Assembly: GCA_905216095.1 (NCBI GenBank)
Contig: CAJMSQ010000040.1
Coordinates: 1-9,256 of the forward strand
Direction of reading: 5' to 3'
Origin: an uncultured bacterium
GTDB lineage: Bacteria; Bacteroidota; Bacteroidia; Bacteroidales; Bacteroidaceae
Length of the DNA: 9,256 bases
Shown: positions 1 through 6,605 of the stretch, in pieces
Numbering within the stretch: the first letter of the stretch is position 1
Layout of the letters: each line of letters begins with the position of its first letter
Translations under genes and position numbers: made by a program
The notes under the pieces: model-generated
Told to the model about the DNA's origin: nothing
Database searches by the model: none
What the model saw: only the letters and a program-made list of their open reading frames with translations

Positions 1-17
1 TCTGCGCTTCCGCACTA

Positions 18-49
18 CAAAGATAATACATTTTTCGCCCGAAAGCAAA
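18..49 (-). promoter_or_regulatory. Bacteroidales-type promoter reading left off the window
   Basis: Read on the minus strand, this is an exact match to the Bacteroidales sigma-70-type promoter: a -33 TTTG (49 to 46), a 20-bp spacer, and a -7 box TATCTTTG (25 to 18) fitting TAnnTTTG. Transcription would start around position 11 and run out of the window, so a divergently oriented gene should lie just to the left. The consensus and spacing are established for Bacteroides. That this copy is active is inferred from the perfect match and its AT-rich surroundings. Confidence 0.6.
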
Positions 50-145
50 TTGTGTTAAAATCTCCGGCGGGGCGGAACAGCCAAAATAAGGACACAAGAA
101 ACAAAAGTACCCGTATCAGCCCGTTTCGACGATAAAAACCGACCA

Positions 146-175
146 TTCAGGCATTCCGGACGACATTTCAGGCAT
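146..175. repeat. Direct repeat TTCAGGCAT, 21 bp apart; possible regulator site
   Basis: The 9-mer TTCAGGCAT occurs at 146-154 and again at 167-175. The spacing is 21 bp, two turns of B-DNA, so both copies face the same side of the helix. Flanking bases are partly conserved too (CA before, T or A after). Direct repeats at helical spacing upstream of a susC-type operon are what one expects for a dimeric activator such as a hybrid two-component or AraC-type regulator. No regulator gene is visible in the window, so this assignment is inference. Confidence 0.4.
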
Positions 176-289
176 ATTGAAAACATTTGTAAAGTTGCTC
201 AATTCACGTAAAAATGTATACTAAGGTTTACAAAAGATGTGCTTTTTAGTTCAATTTGTTAATTTTTTTGAGGAAAAACAAAATTTTTA

Positions 290-320
290 TTTGCTATATT
301 AATATTTTGCCCTACTTTTG
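290..320 (+). promoter_or_regulatory. Promoter of the susC-susD-lipoprotein operon
   Basis: A -33 TTTG (290-293), a 19-bp spacer and a -7 box TACTTTTG (313-320) match the Bacteroidales consensus TTTG-N19-21-TAnnTTTG exactly. The expected start of transcription is near 327. That gives the SusC gene a leader of about 277 nt, much longer than needed for initiation. The -7 box also forms the left half of a small dyad (313-329), which might be an operator. Confidence 0.7.
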
Positions 321-329
321 CGCAAAGTA
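313..329. promoter_or_regulatory. Dyad overlapping the -7 box (possible operator)
   Basis: TACTTT at 313-318 and AAAGTA at 324-329 are perfect inverted repeats around a 5-nt centre (TGCGC). The inner TTTGCGCAAA at 317-326 is itself a perfect 10-bp palindrome. The dyad covers the -7 element and the predicted start site, where a repressor would block initiation. Because the left arm is fixed by the promoter consensus, only the right arm is independent evidence. Confidence 0.3.
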
Positions 330-344
330 TAAGCATGTTGCGGA

Positions 345-358
345 AAACCGGCCGGTTT
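345..358. repeat. Perfect palindrome 1 of the susC leader
   Basis: AAACCGG followed directly by its reverse complement, a 14-bp perfect palindrome centred at 351.5. It lies about 18 nt into the predicted transcript. GCG at 340-342 and CGC at 362-364 could extend the stem beyond small internal bulges. Confidence 0.7.
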
Positions 359-370
359 CTTCGCTCATGT

Positions 371-386
371 TTTGGTACGTACCAAA
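371..386. repeat. Perfect palindrome 2 of the susC leader
   Basis: TTTGGTAC followed directly by GTACCAAA, a 16-bp perfect palindrome centred at 378.5, exactly 27 bp from the centre of palindrome 1. A T370-G387 wobble would lengthen the RNA stem by one pair. As DNA it would suit a symmetrical homodimer. As RNA it would form a short hairpin. Confidence 0.7.
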
Positions 387-393
387 GACTGAT

Positions 394-417
394 GCGTAAG
401 CGGATATCCGCTTACGC
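394..417. repeat. Perfect palindrome 3 of the susC leader (24 bp)
   Basis: The left arm GCGTAAGCGGAT (394-405) is followed at once by its exact reverse complement (406-417), centred at 405.5, again exactly 27 bp from the previous centre. This is the longest of the four. In RNA it would give a stem of about 10 bp closed by a 4-nt loop. Confidence 0.8.
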
Positions 418-439
418 CGGGGCTTGGCCCAAGCCCCGG
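417..439. repeat. Palindrome 4 of the susC leader, 11-bp arms
   Basis: CCGGGGCTTGG (417-427) pairs with CCAAGCCCCGG (429-439) around the single base C428. It shares C417 with palindrome 3, so the two abut. In RNA this is a very stable GC-rich hairpin. No U-run follows, so it does not look like an intrinsic terminator. Confidence 0.8.
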
Positions 440-516
440 AACAATCGGGCGATGTGCCTCTCCGGCGGGCGCGCGACGAAGCGGAAGGCTGACGGAGGAT
501 TTTCAGACGACGGTGG

Positions 517-554
517 CGGCCGATTTTCCTTGACTGAGGCGGGAAAGACGGCCG
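517..554 (+). repeat. Fifth leader hairpin, upstream of the SusC start
   Basis: Positions 517-530 can pair with 541-554 around a 10-nt loop. CGGCCG pairs with CGGCCG at the base, then after one A-A mismatch TTTTCCT pairs with GGGAAAG including two G-T wobbles. The base of the stem overlaps a 10-bp palindrome, CGGCCGGCCG at 549-558. The hairpin ends about 50 nt before the start codon at 604, close enough to affect translation initiation or mRNA stability. Function is inferred. Confidence 0.45.
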
Positions 555-603
555 GCCGGGAGAACATAACGGACACACAATGTTTAATTTAACGGTTATA
601 TTT

Positions 604-3600
604 ATGAACAAAAAGTTAGTGCTTTTGGGAACCGCGCTGTTGCTCTGCGCCGGCCCGGCTTCCGCTCAGAAGCGCGTGACGGGTCGCGTGCTCGACTCGG
701 CCGGCCAGCCCGTAGAAGGCGCCAGTGTGCGCGTCGAGGGTGGCAAAGGCGTCGCCATCACCGACGAGAAGGGCAACTTCACGCTGCAGAGCGTGCCCGC
801 TTCGGCCAAGCATCTGAAGGTGACGTACATCGGTAAGCTTCCGCAGACGGTGTCCATCGCCGGCAACGTGCGGGTGGTGATGCAGGACAACGAGAACATG
901 CTCGACGAGGCCATCGTCGTGGGTTACGGTACGGTGAAGAAAGGCGACTTTACCGGTTCGGTATCGGCCGTGAAAGGCAAGGAACTGGAAAAACTGCAGG
1001 TGTCGAACGTGTCGAAAGCGCTCGAAGGCGCCATGCCGGGCGTGCAGCTCACGTCGAGCACGGGTCAGCCGGGCTCAAGGGCCAACATCTACGTGCGCGG
1101 TATAGGTTCCATCAACGCCAACTCGGCACCGCTCATCATCGTGGACGGCGCTCCGTATGAGGGAAGCCTCAATACGCTGAACCCTAACGACATCGAGAGC
1201 ATCAACCTGCAGAAGGACGCTTCGGCCACCAGTATCTACGGTGCGCGCGGCTCGAACGGTATTCTTTACATCACCACGAAGAAGGGCCGCCCGGGCAAGA
1301 CGCGCGTGAGCGTGGATGCCAAGTGGGGCTGGAACGACCGCGGGGTGTCGCCTTACGAGACCGTGAAGGGCGAGGGCGACTTTTATGAACTGATGTGGGA
1401 AAGCATCTATAACCGGCAGAAGAACCAGCTGGGCATGTCGGAACTGGACGCCCGCATCTTTGCCTCGCAGAACCTGGTGAAGGAACTGGGTAACTACAAC
1501 ACGTTCAACGTGGCGGACAACGCGCTGATTGACCCGATGACGGGACGCATCACGCCGGGCGCCGCGCTGCTGTGGCACGAGGACTGGTCGGAAGAGCCGT
1601 TCGTGAAGGGCTTGCGCCAGGAATATAACGTGAACGTGAGCGGCGGTAACGACCGGACGAGTTATTACATGTCGTTCAACTATCTGAACGATAAGTCGTA
1701 CGTGCGCAACTCGGACTTCGACCGCATGTCGGGCCGTCTGAAACTGGACCACCAGGCTTTCGAATGGCTGGGACTGGGCGCCAACGTGAACTATTCGCGC
1801 ACGAAGACCAACGGTCTGTCCATGACATCGGGCAAGGCTTCGAACCTCTTTGCCTTCTCGCAATACATCGCCCCCATCTATCCTGTCTACCGGCACGGTG
1901 CCGACGGCAGTCTGGTGCTGGACGAAAGCGGCAACCCGCAGTTCGACCTCGGTAACCAGGACGGCCGCACGCGTCTGTACTCATTGACGCGCAACCCGAT
2001 GGTGGAAATATTCAACAACACGAACGAGACGCTGACCGACGCGCTCGGCATACGCGGCTACGCCGACGTGAAGCTGCCGCTCAAGGGGCTTACGTTCCAC
2101 GCCGACCTGGCCATGGACAACTTCGCCTCATACGGCGACCGGTTCAGCGCGCCCATCACGCCCGACGCCGCCACGGTGAACGGCTACGGTACGAAGACTT
2201 CGAGCCGCACGCACGTCATCAACCTCACCCAGCGGCTTAACTACGAGCGTGAGTTCGCCAAGAAGCACAACGTGAGCCTCATGGCCGCGCACGAGACGAA
2301 GTCGGAGAACGGAAAGGGGCTGGCCGCCTACCGCTCGCAGTTCTACCTGCCCGAAAACAACTTCTCCTACTCGCTGACCAACCAGGCAGACCCTGCTTCG
2401 TCTGATGACAGCTACCACTTGGAGAGTTATCTGGGCCGCGCCGAGTACAGTTATGACCACCGTTACAGTCTTTCGGCCACGTTCCGCCGCGACGGTTCGA
2501 GCATGTTCGCGCCCGACCGCCGCTGGGGTAACTTCTGGTCGGTGGGCGCCGCCTGGAACATGGGCGAGGAAGTATGGTTCAAGTCGGCTCTCGGCCGCGT
2601 GGTGAACGATGCCAAGCTGAAAGTGAGCTACGGTACGCAGGGTAACGACGGTATCCTCGACTCTGACGGCTACCGCATCTATGCTCCTTACCTCGACCAC
2701 TATACAATCGAAAACTCCGGTACTGCCGAGTCGCCCGAGTTCAGTGTCGTGCGCAGCTACCGCGGTAACCGCGACATCACCTGGGAGAAGAGCAAGACGT
2801 TCAACGTGGGTCTTGAGGCCGGTCTCTTCGGACGGCGCCTCACATTCGAGTTCGACTACTTCGTAAAGAACACGGACGACATGCTCGGATGGCACACGCT
2901 GCCGCTTTCGGGAGGCGAACCCAACCGTATCCTCACGAACGAACAGGCCATGCGCAACACCGGCGTCGAACTGATGCTGAACGGTGTGCTGTGGCAGAGC
3001 AAGGACATCCGCTGGACGGCCACGCTGAACCTCACACACTACAAGAACGAACTGACACGCCTGCAGAACGGACGCCCGGCCGAGGGCTACCAGAGCGGAG
3101 ACTACTGGCGCAAGAAAGGAGGCTCGCTCTACGACTGGTATATGGTACGCTACGCCGGCGTGGATGCCCAGACAGGTGATGCCTTGTACTACACTGACGT
3201 GGAAGAGACCGACGACGAAGGCAACACTTACACGGTCATCGGCACGACTACCGACGCCAGCACGGCCACTAAATACCAGCTGGGCAAATCTTCCCTGCCC
3301 AAGGTTTACGGCGGTCTCAGCACGACGTTCGAAGGATTCGGCTTCGACCTGACCGTATCCACGGCTTTCTCCATCGGAGGCTACACCTACGACAGCAGCT
3401 ATGCCTCGCTGATGGCCGGAGGCAACGGACAGACTTTCTCGACGGACATCTACAAGCGCTGGCAAAAGCCCGGCGACGTGACAGATGTGCCCCGCCTCGA
3501 AGGAGGTAGCTTCCGCCCGACGGGAGGCGTCACGAACGACCGCTTCCTCATCCGTTCGGACTACTTCTCCGTACGTAACGTGATGCTGGGATATACACTC

Positions 3601-3786
3601 CCGCAGAGCCTGACGCAGCATGTGCCCGGCTTAGCCTCGGTCCGCGTCTACGCAGTCGGCGACAACCTCTTCCTCGGCTCCAAGCGAAAGGGTCTCGACC
3701 CGCGTCAGAGCATCAACGGAGCGGTAGATACGAACTCCTACTCCGCACTGCGCACCATCTCGTTCGGCGTCAGCGTGAACTTCTGA
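604..3786 (+). CDS. SusC/RagA-family TonB-dependent outer-membrane transporter
   Basis: This 1060-residue protein should form the 22-strand outer-membrane barrel that imports ligand captured by its SusD partner, powered by TonB-ExbBD. A type I signal peptide (residues 1-21, ending ASA before Gln22) leads into a carboxypeptidase-D regulatory-like domain (about 24-97). Next come the conserved LDEAIVVGYG segment (100-109), the plug domain (about 113-225, with IYVRG, VDG and a YGARG motif near 212-216) and the barrel, ending in an aromatic residue (SVNF) as expected for Bam-dependent folding. There is no STN domain between signal peptide and regulatory domain, so ECF-sigma/anti-sigma control through this protein is unlikely. 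I chose ATG 604 over an in-frame ATG at 580: it puts basic MNKK directly before the hydrophobic core and has AT-rich sequence ahead. The family is certain, the substrate unknown. Confidence 0.96.
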   Translation: MNKKLVLLGTALLLCAGPASAQKRVTGRVLDSAGQPVEGASVRVEGGKGVAITDEKGNFTLQSVPASAKHLKVTYIGKLPQTVSIAGNVRVVMQDNENMLDEAIVVGYGTVKKGDFTGSVSAVKGKELEKLQVSNVSKALEGAMPGVQLTSSTGQPGSRANIYVRGIGSINANSAPLIIVDGAPYEGSLNTLNPNDIESINLQKDASATSIYGARGSNGILYITTKKGRPGKTRVSVDAKWGWNDRGVSPYETVKGEGDFYELMWESIYNRQKNQLGMSELDARIFASQNLVKELGNYNTFNVADNALIDPMTGRITPGAALLWHEDWSEEPFVKGLRQEYNVNVSGGNDRTSYYMSFNYLNDKSYVRNSDFDRMSGRLKLDHQAFEWLGLGANVNYSRTKTNGLSMTSGKASNLFAFSQYIAPIYPVYRHGADGSLVLDESGNPQFDLGNQDGRTRLYSLTRNPMVEIFNNTNETLTDALGIRGYADVKLPLKGLTFHADLAMDNFASYGDRFSAPITPDAATVNGYGTKTSSRTHVINLTQRLNYEREFAKKHNVSLMAAHETKSENGKGLAAYRSQFYLPENNFSYSLTNQADPASSDDSYHLESYLGRAEYSYDHRYSLSATFRRDGSSMFAPDRRWGNFWSVGAAWNMGEEVWFKSALGRVVNDAKLKVSYGTQGNDGILDSDGYRIYAPYLDHYTIENSGTAESPEFSVVRSYRGNRDITWEKSKTFNVGLEAGLFGRRLTFEFDYFVKNTDDMLGWHTLPLSGGEPNRILTNEQAMRNTGVELMLNGVLWQSKDIRWTATLNLTHYKNELTRLQNGRPAEGYQSGDYWRKKGGSLYDWYMVRYAGVDAQTGDALYYTDVEETDDEGNTYTVIGTTTDASTATKYQLGKSSLPKVYGGLSTTFEGFGFDLTVSTAFSIGGYTYDSSYASLMAGGNGQTFSTDIYKRWQKPGDVTDVPRLEGGSFRPTGGVTNDRFLIRSDYFSVRNVMLGYTLPQSLTQHVPGLASVRVYAVGDNLFLGSKRKGLDPRQSINGAVDTNSYSALRTISFGVSVNF

Positions 3787-3865
3787 GCCTCGCGCCGGAA
3801 AATGTCACGCAACGAATGCGGAACAGATGCTACAAAACACATAACGAATCAACAGAAACAAGAAA

Positions 3866-5371
3866 ATGAAAGTAACTAAATATTTGTTGTTCCTCTTGCT
3901 CGGCGGCTCGCTCGTATCCTGCGGCGAAGACTTCCTGACCGACATGCCCTCGGAAAGCGCCACGCTCGACCAGATTGAGGACCAAGCCAACAAGAACCCG
4001 GAGAAAGTGCTGGCCAGCCAGATTAACGGTTGCTACACGAACTGGAATCTGGGCACCGGCATAAACCAAGACAACATCAACGGGCACATGTCCGTAGGTT
4101 TCGGGGGCATCATGATGCTTTCCGACGCCATGAGCAACGACGTCTCGCTGGCTTTGGGCGACGGAGACCCTTGGCACTTCGACCACACGCTCGACTATTT
4201 CCAGCAGGAGTATGTCCGTGCAGGCTGGCCCTGGAGTATTTTCTACACTGTCATCAATGCGGCCAACGATGTCATCAATGTGGTGGACCGTGACAACACT
4301 ACCGACGCCGGACGCTACATCCTCGGACAGGCACTGGCCTTCCGCGGCATCTCGCACGCCTACCTCGCGCAGTTCTATCAGAAGACCTACGCCGACGGCG
4401 ACAACAAGGAGCTGCCGGGTGTACCCTTGCGCCTGAGCGAGAAGGAGACCAGCATCGCGGGCCGCGCGCCGCTGAAGACTGTCTTCGCACAAGCCGAACA
4501 GGACCTGCTCGATGCCATCGACCTGCTCGACGGCTACCAGCGCCCGGACAAGACCACCATCGACAAGAGCGTGGCACAGGGTCTGCTCTCGCGCGTCTAT
4601 CTCGTGATGAACCGCTGGGCGGACGCCGCAACCATGGCCCACGAGGCACGCCAAGGCTACCAGCTCAACACGGCACAGCAGGCAGCCGAATGGAACTACC
4701 AGGATCTGACCAACAGCGAGGCCATGTGGGGCTTCGACCCGACGGACAGCAACAAGCTCTACTACGCCAGCTTCGCCTCATGGCGCAGCATCGACGGCCC
4801 GGGCTATGCCGGCTACCAGGTAGGTGCCATCCAGCTCATCGACGCCGCCCTCTACAAGTCCATTCCCGCCAACGACGCGCGCAAGGAACTCTTTGTGGCG
4901 CCGGGTGAAAGCATCCCCATGGGCGAGGGTGCCGAGATACCGGAATATGCCAACCTGAAATTCCTCTTTGTCTCGCAGTGGCTGGGCGACGTCATATATA
5001 TGCGTGTGGCCGAGATGTATCTCAACGAGGCCGAAGGCCTGCTCAAGTCGGGCGACAAGCCGGGTGCCGATGCCGTGATGGCCGAATTCATGCCCAACCG
5101 CGTGGAAGGATGGACGGCACCGCTGGGCGGCTTCAACGAAACCCAGATTTACACGCAGCGCCGTATAGAACTGTGGGGCGAAGGCTTCGGCTACTTCGAC
5201 TGCCGCCGCCTCAAACAGGACCTTGTACGCAACTACGAGGGTACGAACGAGCCTGCCGGAACACGGGTGAACATCCCGTATAACGCAGTGAACTGGACCT
5301 ACCAACTGCCACTGAGCGAGGTACGCGACAACGACGAAATCTCCGAGGAAGACCAGAACCCCGGACAGTGA
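3866..5371 (+). CDS. SusD/RagB-family surface nutrient-binding lipoprotein
   Basis: This 501-residue lipoprotein should sit as a hinged lid on the upstream SusC-like barrel and deliver ligand to it. The signal peptide ends in the lipobox LVSC with Cys19 as lipidation site. The following GED is acidic, as in Bacteroidetes surface-export signals. Hallmarks of the family are the helical segment GQALAFRGISHAYLAQFYQ (154-172), YMRVAEMYLNEAE (378-390), RRIELWGEGFGYFDCRR (432-448) and a C-terminal PLSEVRDNDEI...QNPGQ (482-501). These match the TPR-containing SusD fold, and the length is normal. Aromatics around 103-125 (WHF, YF, WPW) and 299-317 could contribute to ligand stacking, but this is a guess. 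The gene follows the SusC gene after 79 bp with no terminator, so co-transcription is expected. The start has an A-rich upstream (AGAAA) and gives a normal lipoprotein signal. Confidence 0.95.
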   Translation: MKVTKYLLFLLLGGSLVSCGEDFLTDMPSESATLDQIEDQANKNPEKVLASQINGCYTNWNLGTGINQDNINGHMSVGFGGIMMLSDAMSNDVSLALGDGDPWHFDHTLDYFQQEYVRAGWPWSIFYTVINAANDVINVVDRDNTTDAGRYILGQALAFRGISHAYLAQFYQKTYADGDNKELPGVPLRLSEKETSIAGRAPLKTVFAQAEQDLLDAIDLLDGYQRPDKTTIDKSVAQGLLSRVYLVMNRWADAATMAHEARQGYQLNTAQQAAEWNYQDLTNSEAMWGFDPTDSNKLYYASFASWRSIDGPGYAGYQVGAIQLIDAALYKSIPANDARKELFVAPGESIPMGEGAEIPEYANLKFLFVSQWLGDVIYMRVAEMYLNEAEGLLKSGDKPGADAVMAEFMPNRVEGWTAPLGGFNETQIYTQRRIELWGEGFGYFDCRRLKQDLVRNYEGTNEPAGTRVNIPYNAVNWTYQLPLSEVRDNDEISEEDQNPGQ

Positions 5372-5384
5372 CAAGCCGGACAGC

Positions 5385-5423
5385 GTGAGGCACGGGCCTT
5401 CCGCGCGGACAGGCCCGCCTCAC
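5385..5423 (+). repeat. Strong intercistronic hairpin between the SusD and lipoprotein genes
   Basis: GTGAGGC (5385-5391) and GGGCC (5394-5398) pair with GGCCC (5412-5416) and GCCTCAC (5417-5423), interrupted only by a two-base AC bulge. The enclosed loop contains a 10-bp palindrome, TCCGCGCGGA (5400-5409), so the whole segment folds almost completely. No U-run follows, so it is not a simple terminator. It starts 14 nt after the SusD stop and ends about 43 nt before the next start. This position suits 3'-end protection or partial termination that makes more SusC/SusD than downstream lipoprotein. The pairing is visible, the role is inferred. Confidence 0.65.
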
Positions 5424-5465
5424 CGCCACGGCCAACATCGTATCACATAAAAAAACAACAAAGAC

Positions 5466-6452
5466 ATGCAATTCAAGACAACCATCAAGACGCTCGCGCT
5501 CTGTCTTGCCACAGCGGCCCTCGCGGCCTGCGGCGAAGACCTGGAGAAGGACGACTACGACAGACCGTCCTTCTCGGGACAGAACCTGCCCACCGTCACC
5601 ACCGGCGCGATCATAGAAAACCTGGGCACGCAGGTAACGGCCGAAATCGAGGCCACGGCACCCGAGGGAACGCCTGTCACCGAAGCGGGCATCGTCATCG
5701 GCACCACCGAAACGTTCGGTCTGACGGACGAAGGCAGTCTCGTGGTCAAGGGAGACCTCGACGCAGCCGGCAAGTCCGAGATTACGGTGCAGAACCTCTC
5801 GACCGGCAGCACCTATTACTATAAGGCCTACGCCCTCACCGCCGGCGGCATCGCCTACGGCGAAACGAAGTCGTTCGTATGTTCCGTCATGGAGCGTGTG
5901 GAAGACGTCTACGTAGACTTTACCGACCCTGCCGCGGCCGATGCCTTCACCACGGTGGCCCTGCTCGGCGCGGAAGGCGGACAGGCGCCCAAGTTCCACG
6001 ACCTCTCGCCCATCGGACTGCGCGGCGTGTACGGCTACGTGTCCACCATCTTCGACACCGACATCCTGTTCAGCCAGATGAGCGGCCGCTACGTAGGCAA
6101 CACCGACAACCTCATCACCTATGCCGCCGACTTCAGCGGCAAGTCGGGTGTCGAGGTGACCTTCGAGTTGCTCCGCATGGGCGTTCCGTTCGGAGAGGCC
6201 CAGACATCGCCGTTCGAAGTGTACGTTTCCGACCAGCCCGTCACCACGCCCGCCGAACTGGCCGCCGCCACCCTTGTCGGCAACGGGCAGATGGGTGCCG
6301 AAGACCAGATTGAAGCTTATTCGTTCCTCATTCCGCGCGCCTTCAACAAGCCGTGCTACGTGTCGCTCCGCATCAAGGCCGACACCACGAACTACGGTCT
6401 CGCGCTCATTGGACTGGGCACAAGCTCCATGTATCCGGTCAGCGAGGAATAA
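5466..6452 (+). CDS. Two-domain surface lipoprotein in the SusE/SGBP position
   Basis: This 328-residue protein has a lipoprotein signal peptide ending in LAAC (Cys22 lipidated), followed by the very acidic GEDLEKDD, a typical export signal to the cell surface. Residues about 43-138 resemble an Ig/fibronectin-III-like domain, with the late-strand motif TYYYKAYA (116-123) and YGETKSF (131-137). The rest (about 145-328) looks all-beta and recalls a jelly-roll or choice-of-anchor-J module: DFSGKSGVEVTFEL at 222-235 followed by FEVYVSD at 250-256. I cannot assign that half to a family with confidence. Position after susC-susD suggests an accessory surface glycan-binding protein that helps recruit ligand. 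There is no sequence similarity to SusE that I can point to, and no catalytic motif. The coding sequence starts 94 bp after the SusD gene, beyond the intercistronic hairpin, and probably shares its transcript. Confidence 0.85.
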   Translation: MQFKTTIKTLALCLATAALAACGEDLEKDDYDRPSFSGQNLPTVTTGAIIENLGTQVTAEIEATAPEGTPVTEAGIVIGTTETFGLTDEGSLVVKGDLDAAGKSEITVQNLSTGSTYYYKAYALTAGGIAYGETKSFVCSVMERVEDVYVDFTDPAAADAFTTVALLGAEGGQAPKFHDLSPIGLRGVYGYVSTIFDTDILFSQMSGRYVGNTDNLITYAADFSGKSGVEVTFELLRMGVPFGEAQTSPFEVYVSDQPVTTPAELAAATLVGNGQMGAEDQIEAYSFLIPRAFNKPCYVSLRIKADTTNYGLALIGLGTSSMYPVSEE

Positions 6453-6473
6453 TCCCGCATATCACACTCTTTA

Positions 6474-6515
6474 ACGCTCCCTCCCGCCGCGCGACACGCC
6501 GCCGGGAGGGAGCGT
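6474..6515 (+). terminator. Hairpin ending the SusCD operon (no U-run)
   Basis: ACGCTCCCTCCCG (6474-6486) pairs perfectly over 13 bp with the complement at 6503-6515, enclosing a 16-nt GC-rich loop. It begins 22 nt after the stop codon of the lipoprotein gene, where an operon end is expected. The sequence after the stem is CGCTCATG, with no run of U, so it departs from a classical intrinsic terminator. It may act with Rho or as a 3'-end stabiliser. Confidence 0.6.
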
Positions 6516-6605
6516 CGCTCATGTACGGCCGCACGGCTGCACGCAACGGTTTCCGCCGCCCCTTCCGGCCCGTTTTTCCCGCCGTTTGCGAGGGCTAAAC
6601 CAAGG

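Larger units (their letters stand above)
1..289. other. AT-rich divergent intergenic region
   Basis: No open reading frame here looks like a gene. The stretch separates the minus-strand promoter at 18-49 from the plus-strand promoter at 290-320. It becomes steadily more AT-rich towards the right, with T and A runs around 240-300. It also contains a direct repeat (146-175) and an 8-bp inverted repeat, TTTGTAAA at 186-193 against TTTACAAA at 227-234, whose centres are 41 bp apart. The inverted repeat may be chance in such AT-rich DNA. Confidence 0.65.

Noticed and set aside
102..109. Second minus-strand -7-like box, TACTTTTG read leftward
   Set aside because: There is no TTTG at 19-21 bp upstream, so the promoter is incomplete.
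186..234. TTTGTAAA / TTTACAAA inverted repeat as an operator
   Set aside because: Eight complementary bases 33 bp apart in AT-rich DNA can easily arise by chance; noted in the intergenic description only.
335..592. 85-codon plus-strand frame in the SusC leader as a real gene
   Set aside because: Its content is dictated by palindromes and GC-rich filler, with no signal peptide or family motif. I kept it only as a low-interest leader-peptide question.
580..603. ATG at 580 as the SusC start
   Set aside because: It would put MFNLTVIF before the basic MNKK segment and spoil an otherwise normal signal peptide; ATG 604 is the better start.
1075..1896. Long minus-strand open frame (273 codons) opposite the SusC gene
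   Set aside because: It lies fully inside a certain coding sequence, is rich in Arg, Val and His as expected for the complement of GC-rich codons, and resembles no protein family I know.
2128..3621. Minus-strand open frame of 497 codons opposite the SusC gene
   Set aside because: It is an antisense shadow: the plus-strand frame carries clear TonB-dependent barrel sequence throughout, and this frame has the low-information composition typical of complements.
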